64,000 bases of DNA from Acidimicrobiales bacterium. GTDB taxonomy: Bacteria; Actinomycetota; Acidimicrobiia; Acidimicrobiales; Aldehydirespiratoraceae. The stretch lies in NCBI GenBank assembly GCA_033344915.1, contig JAWPML010000001.1, positions 1,422,369-1,486,368 of the forward strand, written 5' to 3'. Position numbers and translations under genes: made by a program. Below are positions 15,949 to 23,710 of this stretch, in pieces. The first letter of the stretch is position 1; the number at the start of each line of letters is the position of its first letter. The notes beneath the pieces were generated by a model, which was given only the letters and a program-made list of their open reading frames with translations, was not told the DNA's origin and made no database searches.

Positions 15949-17139
15949 GTGCGTGCGGTCGCTCCCCGTGTCATGCGGGCTCTCGTGGGATGGATCCTGG
16001 TCGTCGGCCTGACCGCCATCGCGGTCCATCCGGAGCGATGCGGTCGGCCGACCGACGCCGCCGTACGGACCGCCGCCGAGCAGGCCGTGGCCTGGTTCGC
16101 GGCGAACATCGACGACGAGGGCGACTTCCTCTACCGCTGGGACCGTGGCCGCGAGACCGAGGAGGGCGGCTACAACGACACCCGCCATGCCGGCGTGTTG
16201 TGGTCGCTCTGGCAGGCCGAACGCCTCGGCGTGGACGGCGCCGGAGCGGTCGCCGAGGCCGGGTTCGCGCGGGTGGAACGGCTCCTCGTCGACACCGTCG
16301 TCGGGCCGGCGGTCGGCGTCGGTTCACGGCTGGGCTCCGGCACCGTCGGTCTGCTCGTCGCCGCGCTCGACGAACGACGTCTCGCCACCGGCCGGACCGA
16401 TCTCGACGGGCTGCTGATCGATTTCGGCCACACCCTGACGGCAGTCGTCAACGAGGACGGCAGCGTCAGCGCCAACATCCATGTGGACGACGGGCCCGAC
16501 GACAGCCGCTCGCCGTTCTTCACCGGCGAGGTCATGTGGGCGCTGGCCCGTCTGCACCTGACCTTCCCCGACGAGGGCTTCGACGCGCCGGCCCTGCGCA
16601 TCCGTCGCTACCTCGTCCACGATCGCGACGACGTCGAGCGTCCCTGGCCGCCCGTGTCCGATCACTGGGGCGCCTACGCGTTCGAGACGATGAGTCGGTG
16701 GCCCGACCCGCCGGCGATGACCGAGGCCGACCGCACGTGGCGTCGGCGCCAGCTCGGGCTGTTCAGTCTCCAGGTGCGCTACGAGTCCCAGCGGGTGGGT
16801 GGCCTGACGACACTGACCCGCGGCGAGACCGCCCTCGCCGCCGGTGTCGGCACGCTCGGGGAGGGGCTCGGCAACCACCTCCTCCACGCCCTCGCGACCG
16901 GCGACCTCGAGTCCGATCTCGGCACGCTCGTGACCCGCGCCGACTGCGCGGCCCACCTCCTCGTGTCCCGACAGATCACGACCGACGACGCGGCGCACGA
17001 GGCCGAGCCCGAGCGCTCGGTGGGCGCCTGGTTCCGACTCGGCGACACCCAGATGGACGATCAACAGCACGCCCTCAGCGCGCTCCTCCTCGTCGAGGAA
17101 GTGCGGCGCGAGCTGCGGGCGAGAGAGGCTGCACCATGA
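15949..17139 (+). CDS. Membrane-anchored alpha/alpha-toroid-like protein of unknown function
   Basis: A 396-residue protein. One hydrophobic segment (residues 10-25, ALVGWILVVGLTAIAV) acts as signal or anchor. The rest is a series of paired helices with aromatic and acidic loops (EQAVAWFAANIDDEGDFLYRWDRG, NDTRHAGVLWSLWQAERLG, FFTGEVMWALARLHL, DHWGAYAFETMSRW), recalling the (alpha/alpha)6 barrels of glycosidases, lyases and terpene cyclases. The C-terminal GDTQMDDQQHALSALLL is a typical final repeat. An extracytoplasmic carbohydrate-active role is a guess. It overlaps the next membrane-protein gene by 4 nt (ATGA). Confidence 0.7.
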   Translation: MRAVAPRVMRALVGWILVVGLTAIAVHPERCGRPTDAAVRTAAEQAVAWFAANIDDEGDFLYRWDRGRETEEGGYNDTRHAGVLWSLWQAERLGVDGAGAVAEAGFARVERLLVDTVVGPAVGVGSRLGSGTVGLLVAALDERRLATGRTDLDGLLIDFGHTLTAVVNEDGSVSANIHVDDGPDDSRSPFFTGEVMWALARLHLTFPDEGFDAPALRIRRYLVHDRDDVERPWPPVSDHWGAYAFETMSRWPDPPAMTEADRTWRRRQLGLFSLQVRYESQRVGGLTTLTRGETALAAGVGTLGEGLGNHLLHALATGDLESDLGTLVTRADCAAHLLVSRQITTDDAAHEAEPERSVGAWFRLGDTQMDDQQHALSALLLVEEVRRELRAREAAP

Positions 17140-17666
17140 CCGTGACCCTGTTGATGCTCGCGTTCGTGGCGGCCGCGATGCCGCCGCGCGCCGCGTCCGC
17201 ATCGCCGGCCACCGACCGTCGAGCCGTCGCCGTCGTGGCCGTCACCGTCACCTTCGTCGCCATCGCAGCGTTCGCCGTGCTCAGCGGACCGTTGCTCGAG
17301 CTGCTCGGTGTCACCGGCGCCACGAGTCGGATCGCGGCGGGCATCGCGGTGCTCGCCGTCGCGATCAAGGACATCGTCGTGCAACCGCCGTCGGCCGAGC
17401 CGTCGCTGCCCGGTCGCCGGGCCGGGGTGATCCCGCTGGCGTTCCCGGTGTTGTTCACGCCCGCGGTGGCGATGCTGGCCGTGGCGGGAGCCTCCGACCG
17501 AGGCGTCGTCGTCGCCACCGGGGCGGCGGTGCCCGCCCTCGTGCTCGTCACCGGCGCCATCGTGGCGGGTCCGGCTCTGGGCCGGCGGTCCTTGGTCGTG
17601 CTCGGTGGCTGCGCTGCGGCCGCCGTCGCCGCGCTGGTGACCCTCGACGGCGTGTACGCGATCTGA
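17136..17666 (+). CDS. Small polytopic membrane protein, MarC-like
   Basis: A 176-residue protein with five or six hydrophobic helices. The stretch GPLLELLGVTGATSRIAAGIAVLAVAIKDIV followed by IPLAFPVLFTPAVAMLAVAG resembles the MarC/UPF0056 pattern (fold repeat, short loop, PLAxP), but the match is distant and the protein is short. The function of MarC proteins is not settled. It is translationally coupled to the toroid-like protein upstream, so the pair probably works together at the membrane. It converges on the LCP gene, 13 nt away. Confidence 0.65.
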   Translation: MTVTLLMLAFVAAAMPPRAASASPATDRRAVAVVAVTVTFVAIAAFAVLSGPLLELLGVTGATSRIAAGIAVLAVAIKDIVVQPPSAEPSLPGRRAGVIPLAFPVLFTPAVAMLAVAGASDRGVVVATGAAVPALVLVTGAIVAGPALGRRSLVVLGGCAAAAVAALVTLDGVYAI

Positions 17667-17679
17667 GTTCGGTCCGTCG

Positions 17680-18717
17680 TCAGGCGAACTCGGCGATGAG
17701 CGGCGCGGCTGCCGCCTCGTCGAGCAGGAGCACATCGGCGCCCGCGTCGGTGATGAAGCGGGTCGTCGGCAGGGTCGCGGTGGTGGGCTCCGCACCGCGG
17801 AGCGTCAGACCGAGGGACAGGACCGTTCGGAACCCGAGACCGTCGTCGACGCGCACGTTGGCCGCCACCCCGCGCAGAGCGGCGAGGAGCGTCGTCGGGT
17901 TGCGGGTCGCGCCGAGCTCGGCGAACACCGCGCTCAGGAACCGCTGCTGCCGTTCGACACGACCGAGATCGCTACGCGGGTCGCGGACCTCCCGGCCGTC
18001 GATCGTCTCGACATAGTTCCGTGACCGCACGTAGGCGAGAGCGCCGGCCGAATCGAGTTCGGTGGGTCCTGCGGTCGGGATCGAGAGCCCGGAGTTGGTG
18101 TCGTGGGCCGGGTGCGGGAAGTCGATCGTGACACCGCCGAGCGCGTCGACGAGGGACAGGAAACCGGCGAAGTCGACCTCCAGATAGTGGTCGATCCCGA
18201 TTCCCACCTGCTCCTGCACGGTGCGCACGAGCAGCTCCGGCCCCCCGAACGCGAACGCCGCATTGATCCGGTTGTTCGAACCGTTGACCGGGACGTAGAG
18301 GTCACGAGGGATCGCCAGGAGCCGGACGTCTTCACCGTCGACGCGAAGGATCGCAATGGTGTCGGTGCGTTCGCCGTCCGCACCGAAGATCACGCCCGCG
18401 TTCTCGACGTCCTCGTCGACGCCGGCTCGGGAGTCCGTGCCCACGACGAGATAGTTGGTCGCACCCGTCGCCCCCGCGAGCACGTGATCCAGCTCGATCC
18501 GCTCGACGTCGGACCAGGATCGCCAGGCGGAGACGGCGAGGTACAGCGGGAACAGCGACACGACGACGAGGACGGCAAGCACCCATCGCCACCAGCGACG
18601 ACGCGGCCGATCGGGCCGGGGTAGGGGCGGTTCGACCGTCGGCGTGGGTTCGGGCGACGGGGTCGTCGCGGGTACGTGAAACGACCGGGGATCGGTCTCG
18701 GGAGGGCACACGCCCAC
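17680..18717 (-). CDS. LytR-CpsA-Psr (LCP) family glycopolymer ligase
   Basis: A 345-residue protein that should transfer lipid-linked glycopolymers to peptidoglycan outside the membrane. It has a proline-rich cytoplasmic N-terminus, one transmembrane helix (RWWRWVLAVLVVVSLFPLYLAV, about 50-70), then the LCP domain. Family residues are visible: GTDSRAGVDED, ERTDTIAILRVDGEDVRLLAIPRDLYVPV, NRINAAFAFGG, DALGGVTIDFP, and ALAYVRSRNYVE then DLGRVERQQRFL with the conserved arginines. GTG 18717 is tentative; GTG 18711 is equally possible and neither has a clear ribosome site. It is divergent from the M23 peptidase. Confidence 0.92.
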   Translation of the reverse strand: MGVCPPETDPRSFHVPATTPSPEPTPTVEPPLPRPDRPRRRWWRWVLAVLVVVSLFPLYLAVSAWRSWSDVERIELDHVLAGATGATNYLVVGTDSRAGVDEDVENAGVIFGADGERTDTIAILRVDGEDVRLLAIPRDLYVPVNGSNNRINAAFAFGGPELLVRTVQEQVGIGIDHYLEVDFAGFLSLVDALGGVTIDFPHPAHDTNSGLSIPTAGPTELDSAGALAYVRSRNYVETIDGREVRDPRSDLGRVERQQRFLSAVFAELGATRNPTTLLAALRGVAANVRVDDGLGFRTVLSLGLTLRGAEPTTATLPTTRFITDAGADVLLLDEAAAAPLIAEFA

Positions 18718-18805
18718 AGTCCACCACCGAACGCGCCCAGTTCCGCCGCGATCGAGTGCCACGTCTGTCACACCGGCGACCGGTACCCTGCAACGACGCG
18801 GTCCC

Positions 18806-18824
18806 GTGGGCGGGGGCCGCCCAC
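18806..18824 (+). promoter_or_regulatory. Perfect 8-bp hairpin before the M23 start codon
   Basis: GTGGGCGG-GGG-CCGCCCAC ends 5 nt before ATG 18830. TACCCT at 18784-18789 is a candidate -10 box upstream. The hairpin would lie in a short leader and argues against GTG 18806 being the start. Confidence 0.45.
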
Positions 18825-18829
18825 CTGTC

Positions 18830-20002
18830 ATGCCGTTTCCGCGCACCCACCGAATCGCTCCCCGCCTGCTCCTGGCGCTCGCCGTCGCCGCGGCCCTGCT
18901 CGCCGGCCCCGTGGCGGCGCAGGACGACGACTCGATCGGCGACATCCGGCAGAAACGCGAGGATGCCCGCGACGCGGAGGCCGAAGCCCTCGAGGCGCTC
19001 GAACTGCTCGAACTCGAGGACGAGCGCATCGCCGAGGTGCTCGCCCAGATCCAGGCCGCCGTGGACAACCAGACGGTCCAGGTGGCCGCCGCCCGCCAGC
19101 AGCTCGAGGCGGCCGAGGCCGAAGTCGAATCCCGCGAACGGGCCGCGGACGCCGCGGCGGGCGCCATCCTCCGCACCGAAGCGGAGATCCAGCAGCGAGC
19201 AGTCGACGCTTTCGTCGGAACGAACCGGGAGTTCGAGCCGTGGTTGACGTCGGAGGATCTCAACCAGACCGCGATCCGCCTGTCGCTACTCGACTTCGCA
19301 GCCGGGTCGGACCGAGACCTCCTCGACGAGCTGCGCGTCGTGCAGGTCGAGCGGGACCTCCATCTCCTCGCCGGCGAGGAGGCGCGAGCCGAGGCCGATG
19401 CGCTCCAGCACCAACTCGCGGACGAGCTGGCGGAGCTGGAGGAGCGGCGCAAGACCCAAGCCCGCATCCAGGCCGAGCTCCAGGACCGGATCGAGGAGTG
19501 GGAACGCGAGGCGGACCAACGAGCCCGCGAGGCCCAGGAGTTCACCGATCTCATCAAGGAGAAGCAGGCCGAGGAGCTGGGGTTCGCTCCCGGCGACCCC
19601 GGTGCGGCGTCGGTCGAGGGGTTCATCCTCCCGACCCAGGGTCAGGTCGGATCGCGATTCGGACCGCGCATCCACCCGATCTTCGGTTCGACCCGCGTCC
19701 ACTCCGGTGTCGACATCGGCGCCCCGCAGGGTCAGGCGATCTGGGCCGCGAAGGAGGGCCGAGTCATCTTCGCCGGATGGAAGGGCGGCTACGGCAACGC
19801 CGTCATCATCCAGCACGAGGGCAACGTCGCGACCCTCTACGCGCACATGAGCGAGATCCGCACGAGCGACGGCGAGTGGGTCGATCAGGCCGAGGTGATC
19901 GGGCTGATCGGATCGACCGGATGGAGCACGGGCCCCCACCTCCACTTCGAGACCCGCGTCGACGGCGAACCGAAGGACCCGGAACTTTTCCTTCCGGGGT
20001 GA
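18830..20002 (+). CDS. Secreted coiled-coil M23 peptidase
   Basis: A 390-residue exported protein. It has a signal peptide (residues 1-30, ending GPVAAQ), a long glutamate/alanine/arginine-rich coiled coil (about 35-250), and a C-terminal M23/LytM domain. The zinc motif is RVHSGVDIGAP (H near 291) and the distal motif GPHLHFETR near 370; both are intact, so it should be an active endopeptidase or, as in EnvC-type proteins, an activator. Its place between the LCP ligase and a DivIVA-like gene points to cell-wall remodelling at division or growth sites. ATG 18830 gives a clean signal peptide. Confidence 0.93.
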   Translation: MPFPRTHRIAPRLLLALAVAAALLAGPVAAQDDDSIGDIRQKREDARDAEAEALEALELLELEDERIAEVLAQIQAAVDNQTVQVAAARQQLEAAEAEVESRERAADAAAGAILRTEAEIQQRAVDAFVGTNREFEPWLTSEDLNQTAIRLSLLDFAAGSDRDLLDELRVVQVERDLHLLAGEEARAEADALQHQLADELAELEERRKTQARIQAELQDRIEEWEREADQRAREAQEFTDLIKEKQAEELGFAPGDPGAASVEGFILPTQGQVGSRFGPRIHPIFGSTRVHSGVDIGAPQGQAIWAAKEGRVIFAGWKGGYGNAVIIQHEGNVATLYAHMSEIRTSDGEWVDQAEVIGLIGSTGWSTGPHLHFETRVDGEPKDPELFLPG

Positions 20003-20010
20003 TATCCGGT

Positions 20011-20071
20011 TAGGTTCTCACGCTGCGTCACGAAGTCGACGCACCGTGGCGAGATGGCATGTCATCGCCAC
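20011..20071 (+). promoter_or_regulatory. Promoter and two-hairpin leader of the DivIVA-like gene
   Basis: TAGGTT (20011-20016) predicts a start near 20023. The leader then folds as TGCGTC/GACGCA (20024-20029 with 20038-20043) and GTGGCGA/TCGCCAC (20046-20052 with 20065-20071), just ahead of the GGAGGGG ribosome site at 20076-20082. Confidence 0.5.
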
Positions 20072-20089
20072 GCACGGAGGGGTATGGGT

Positions 20090-20692
20090 ATGGGCGCTGG
20101 AGACCGACGGTTCGCGCTGGACGTGTCGAGCTTCGTGCGGGAGTTCGATCGGGTGCGACGGGGCTACGACCCCGCCGCCGTGGATCATCATCTCGCCCTG
20201 ATCAAGTCGCAGGTGGGGACCTATCTCGAGCGCGAGACGCACGATCCCGATGAGTCGCTGGACCTCGTGCTCCGGGCGACGAAACGGTCGGTCGACGAAG
20301 CGCTGCAGGACGCGCGGGAACGAGCCGACGCGATCCTGGCCGAGGCCCACGCCGAGGCGGCCGAGATCCGTCAGGAGGCGCGCACCGAGGCAACCCGCCT
20401 CACGGCCGACGCCGAGGAGCGCGTCCGCGCCCTCGACGGCGAAGGACGGGAGCGCTACGCGGAGATGGGCCGACTCACCGAAGCCCGGGGTCGGGAGATG
20501 CGGCGCATCGACGCGGAGCTGCGGGCCCGCACCGACTCGCTGCGGTCCGCGGCCGAGGATCTCGCCCGCATCGCCGCGTCCATCGAAGTCGCCGACACCG
20601 GCCCGGCCCCGTCGGTTCCGTCGCCCATCGCCGCGATGACCGAACGCCAGGGGGAGATCGTCCTGCCGGCCGATCCTGGGAGCGACGCCTGA
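20090..20692 (+). CDS. DivIVA-domain coiled-coil protein
   Basis: A 200-residue protein with a short DivIVA-like N-terminal module (SSFVREFDRVRRGYDPAAVDHHLALIKSQVGTYL, residues 10-42). A long coiled coil follows (about 55-160, rich in A, E and R). Such proteins sit at curved membrane and recruit wall-growth or division factors. Of two ATGs, 20090 was chosen because GGAGGGG lies 7 nt before it, while 20084 would touch that site. It lies between an M23 peptidase and a sugar kinase. It is not Wag31 itself, being short and lacking that protein's C-terminal half. Confidence 0.8.
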   Translation: MGAGDRRFALDVSSFVREFDRVRRGYDPAAVDHHLALIKSQVGTYLERETHDPDESLDLVLRATKRSVDEALQDARERADAILAEAHAEAAEIRQEARTEATRLTADAEERVRALDGEGRERYAEMGRLTEARGREMRRIDAELRARTDSLRSAAEDLARIAASIEVADTGPAPSVPSPIAAMTERQGEIVLPADPGSDA

Positions 20693-20700
20693 GCCCGCAC

Positions 20701-20706
20701 TAGGTT
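20701..20706 (+). promoter_or_regulatory. -10 box TAGGTT, leaderless promoter of the PfkB gene
   Basis: TAGGTT ends 6 nt before GTG 20713, with no Shine-Dalgarno sequence. Confidence 0.6.
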
Positions 20707-20712
20707 GCCCCC

Positions 20713-21570
20713 GTGCTCGTGTGCGTGGGAGACCTGGTGGAAGAGGTACTGGTACAGCTGCGCACCGACCCCCGACGCGGCGGGGACATCCCGGTGCGGG
20801 CGGCGAGGGTGCGCGGCGGTTCGGCCGCCAACGTGGCCGCGATCACGGCGGAGCAGGGGAGTGACGTGCGCTTCGTGGGACAGGTGGGCGACGACCACGT
20901 CGGCCGCACGCTGACGGAGGATCTGGAGCGCCGCGGGGTCGACCTCCGGGTCGCGTTCGCCGGGGGCACGGGCGTGATCATCACCATGATCGGACGCGGG
21001 GGGCGGAGCCGCATGATCGACCGCGGCGCATCGCGGCGGCTGAGCCGGCTGGACCCCGCATGTCTCGACGGCGCGGAACAGCTCTACCTCGCGGCCTCCG
21101 CCGTCACCGACGACCCCCTCGCCACCGCGGTCGACCGACTGCTCGGCGAGGCGACGGAGCGCCGGGTACCGGTGACGCTCAGTGGACCGACGCTCGCCGA
21201 GCTCGAGAGTTTCGGGACCGATCCCTTCCTGGAGCTGTGTCGCACGCTCGAGCCCGCCCATGTGATCCTCAACCGCGCCGAACACCATGCGCTCGACCTC
21301 CGGGCCCGCAGTGGCATCGACGGTGCGGCCACCACGGTCGTGACCAACGGTCGTCGACCGACGTTGGTGATCGACCGCAGCGGCACCACCTCCGTCGAGG
21401 TGCCCCCACTCGACGACGTGCTCGACCGCACCGGCGTGGGCGACGGGTTCATCGCCGGCTTCCTCCGGTCGCGCCGATCGGGCGCCGATCCAGCGTCCGC
21501 CGCCCACGCGGGTCATCGCGTGGCCGCGAGCGTGCTGCGGAACTTCGGCCCGACCGCAACGGCGCCATGA
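20713..21570 (+). CDS. PfkB family carbohydrate or nucleoside kinase
   Basis: A 285-residue kinase of the ribokinase/PfkB family. The N-terminal sugar-binding signature is RVRGGSAANVAAITAEQG near residue 35. The C-terminal anion-hole signature with the catalytic aspartate is LDRTGVGDGFIAGFL near 240. The lid between them (FAGGTGVIITMIGRGGRSRMIDRGASRRL) is typical. The sugar cannot be assigned. Its stop overlaps the start of the next gene by 4 nt. Confidence 0.9.
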   Translation: MLVCVGDLVEEVLVQLRTDPRRGGDIPVRAARVRGGSAANVAAITAEQGSDVRFVGQVGDDHVGRTLTEDLERRGVDLRVAFAGGTGVIITMIGRGGRSRMIDRGASRRLSRLDPACLDGAEQLYLAASAVTDDPLATAVDRLLGEATERRVPVTLSGPTLAELESFGTDPFLELCRTLEPAHVILNRAEHHALDLRARSGIDGAATTVVTNGRRPTLVIDRSGTTSVEVPPLDDVLDRTGVGDGFIAGFLRSRRSGADPASAAHAGHRVAASVLRNFGPTATAP

Positions 21571-22055
21571 GCACCGCCCCGACTCCCCGCGAAGCCATCA
21601 GCGACGTGCTGGCCACGTACTGCCGCGGCATCGACCGGCGGGACCGTCACCTCGTCACGGCGTGCTTCCACCCCGACGCGACGGATGACCACGGCACCGG
21701 ACCGCGCGGCATGGACGACTTCCTGACCTGGTGTTTCGAACTCCTGGCCGGCTACGACTCGACGTTTCACTTCCTCGGTCAGTCGACGTTCGAGTTCGAG
21801 TCGGACGACGTGGCCCGGGTCGAGACATACGGAATCGCCGCTCACCGGACGCCGGGCGGCCCCGACCACCGCAACCTGACGACGGGGTTTCGCTATCTCG
21901 ACCGGTTCGAGGAGCGCGGCGACGGGTGGCGGATCGCGACGCGCCTGGCGATCACCGACTGGTCGCGCGTGGACCGCGAAGGCGATTGGTGGTCCGTCCC
22001 CGACACGCTCGCCCGGGGGAGCGCCGGACCTGACGACCCGAGTCACCGGCACTAG
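21567..22055 (+). CDS. NTF2/SnoaL-like family protein
   Basis: A 162-residue protein of the NTF2-like cone fold. It begins with the helix EAISDVLATYCRGIDRRDRHLVTACFHPDATDDHG, characteristic of the SnoaL_4 group. It continues with beta strands carrying FHFLGQSTFEFESDDVARVETYGIAAHR and ends FEERGDGWRIATRLAITDWSR. Members are small dehydratases, isomerases or binding proteins. It is coupled to the PfkB kinase by an ATGA overlap, yet the next gene has its own promoter. No catalytic assignment is safe. Confidence 0.8.
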   Translation: MSTAPTPREAISDVLATYCRGIDRRDRHLVTACFHPDATDDHGTGPRGMDDFLTWCFELLAGYDSTFHFLGQSTFEFESDDVARVETYGIAAHRTPGGPDHRNLTTGFRYLDRFEERGDGWRIATRLAITDWSRVDREGDWWSVPDTLARGSAGPDDPSHRH

Positions 22056-22058
22056 CTT
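22053..22058 (+). promoter_or_regulatory. -10 box TAGCTT, leaderless promoter of the alcohol dehydrogenase
   Basis: TAGCTT starts on the last base of the TAG stop region of the upstream gene and ends 6 nt before ATG 22065. Confidence 0.6.
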
Positions 22059-22064
22059 GCGCGC

Positions 22065-23165
22065 ATGCGCGCCGCCCTGCTGACCGAAGCCAACGCCCCG
22101 CTCGAGATCGTCGACGATCTCGAGATCGAGGAACCCCGCACCGGCGAGGTGCTGGTCGACGTGCGATTCTGCGGCATCTGTCACTCCGACGTGACGGTGC
22201 AGGAGAGCGGCCACGCCATGCCCGCAGTTCTCGGTCACGAGGCGGCCGGCGTCGTCGAGGCCGTGGGTCCCGGCGTGACCCACCTCGCCGTCGGCGATCA
22301 CGTCATGCTCACCCCGTTGGCACCCTGCGGTCATTGCCCGGCCTGTGCCCGTCACGAGGCGACGGCGTGCCCCGATGCCCTCTCCTTCGCGATGAACGCC
22401 CGACCGGACGGGAGCACGCCGTTCTCCCGCGCCGGCGCGCCGGTCTACCGGGGCCTGGGCGTGGGTGGCTGGGCGGAGAAGACCGTCGTGTCCGCCACCG
22501 GCGCCGTGAAGCTCGCCGAGGACATCCCCCTGGAGATCGCGTGCGTGATCGGCTGCGCGATGCAGACGGGCGTCGGCGCGGTGTTCAACAGTGCCGACGT
22601 GCAGCGGGGCTCGAGCGTCCTGGTGATGGGTCTGGGCGGCATCGGCCAGGCGATCGTCCAGGGGGCCGTCGTGGCCGGCGCGACCGAGATCATCGTGTCG
22701 GACCCGGTCGAGGCGCGCCGTGAGGTCGCGTCGTCGTTCGGGGCAACGGTGCTGGTGGACCCGACGAGCGACGACCTGAACGCTGCGGTCGCGGACGCCA
22801 CCGGGGGCATGGGTGTCGACTACGCGTTCGACGCAGCCGGCCGCGTCGCCCTGGTCGAACAGGGCATCGAGAACACCCGCGTCGGCGGCACCACGGTCAT
22901 GGTCGGTGCCTCACCGTTCGAGGAGAACGTGACGATCAACGCGGCCGTCCTCTTCATGACCATGCAGAAGCGCCTCATCGGCAGCCTGCTCGGTCACTGC
23001 TGGCCGGACCGCGACATCCCGCTGCTTCTCGATCTGTGGCGCAACGGCCGGCTCGACCTCGAGGGCATGGTGAGCCACCGCCTCGGCCTGAGCGACGTCA
23101 ACGAGGGCATCGCCCGTCTCCACGCGGCCGACGGGATCCGAACGGTCCTCGACCTCAGCGCCTGA
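22065..23165 (+). CDS. Zinc-dependent alcohol dehydrogenase (MDR family)
   Basis: A 366-residue NAD(P)-dependent dehydrogenase. Catalytic zinc ligands are C39 (CGICHSD) and H58/E59 (VLGHEAAG). The structural zinc cluster is C88, C91, C94 and C102 (PCGHCPACARHEATAC). The nucleotide fold is VLVMGLGGIGQAIVQGA near 185. Length and the class III-like internal region suggest a relative of the glutathione- or mycothiol-dependent formaldehyde dehydrogenases, but a general alcohol dehydrogenase is equally possible. Its last 11 nt overlap the convergent J-domain gene. Confidence 0.93.
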   Translation: MRAALLTEANAPLEIVDDLEIEEPRTGEVLVDVRFCGICHSDVTVQESGHAMPAVLGHEAAGVVEAVGPGVTHLAVGDHVMLTPLAPCGHCPACARHEATACPDALSFAMNARPDGSTPFSRAGAPVYRGLGVGGWAEKTVVSATGAVKLAEDIPLEIACVIGCAMQTGVGAVFNSADVQRGSSVLVMGLGGIGQAIVQGAVVAGATEIIVSDPVEARREVASSFGATVLVDPTSDDLNAAVADATGGMGVDYAFDAAGRVALVEQGIENTRVGGTTVMVGASPFEENVTINAAVLFMTMQKRLIGSLLGHCWPDRDIPLLLDLWRNGRLDLEGMVSHRLGLSDVNEGIARLHAADGIRTVLDLSA

Positions 23166-23679
23166 GCGCATCCATGAGCGCGGCGACGACGTCGCCGATC
23201 GGCGGGGCGGGCGTGACGCCGAGCGGTTCGAGCGTGAACGAGACGGGCGTCCCGTCGAGACCGGGCGCGCCCACCATCACGGCGAGCTGGCCGACCGCGG
23301 GTGCCTGACCGACCACGATCTCGAGCAGGCCGACATGGGGATCGACGAACACGACCTCGCCAACGCCGTGGCCCGCCTCGGCGAGGCGCGCCAGGAGATC
23401 ATCGGCCGGGTCATCGACGACGAAGACCCGGTCGGCGTCCTCGAGATCCGTCGGGATGGGGGCAGGGGTCGCGGTCGCGCGCGCAGGCTCGGCCGGGGGA
23501 GCGGCGGCCGGGGGATCGAGGAGGAGGGCGAGCGCCTCATTGAGTTCGGCCGCGGCCCCGTCGCTGCCCCCGGCGTCGGGGTGGGCGCGACGAATGCGGG
23601 AGCGATGGGCCGCGCGCAGGACGACCTCGTCCGCGGCTGCCGTCACGCCCAACAAGGCGCGGGCTCGTCCGATGTCCAC
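23155..23679 (-). CDS. J-domain-like protein
   Basis: A 174-residue protein whose first 60 residues look like a J-domain: LGVTAAADEVVLRAAHRSRIRRAHPDAGGSDGAAAELNEALALLLD. HPD is at residues 33-35 and helices lie on both sides. A proline/alanine linker and a compact 80-residue C-terminal domain follow (DADRVFVVDDPADDLLARLAEAGHGVGEVVFVDPHVGLLEIVV). No G/F region or zinc finger is present, so it is not DnaJ but may steer Hsp70 to a specific client. GTG 23679 starts just before the J-domain. It lies 31 nt downstream of the degenerate GGDEF gene on the same strand. Confidence 0.72.
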   Translation of the reverse strand: MDIGRARALLGVTAAADEVVLRAAHRSRIRRAHPDAGGSDGAAAELNEALALLLDPPAAAPPAEPARATATPAPIPTDLEDADRVFVVDDPADDLLARLAEAGHGVGEVVFVDPHVGLLEIVVGQAPAVGQLAVMVGAPGLDGTPVSFTLEPLGVTPAPPIGDVVAALMDALRR

Positions 23680-23710
23680 CGGGCCAGTGTGGCCCAGCAA
23701 GGGGTCGGGG

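Noticed and set aside
18719-19626. Long N-terminal extension of the LCP protein in the same minus-strand frame
   Set aside because: The extension is a serine/arginine-rich shadow of the M23 peptidase gene on the plus strand and carries no LCP features.
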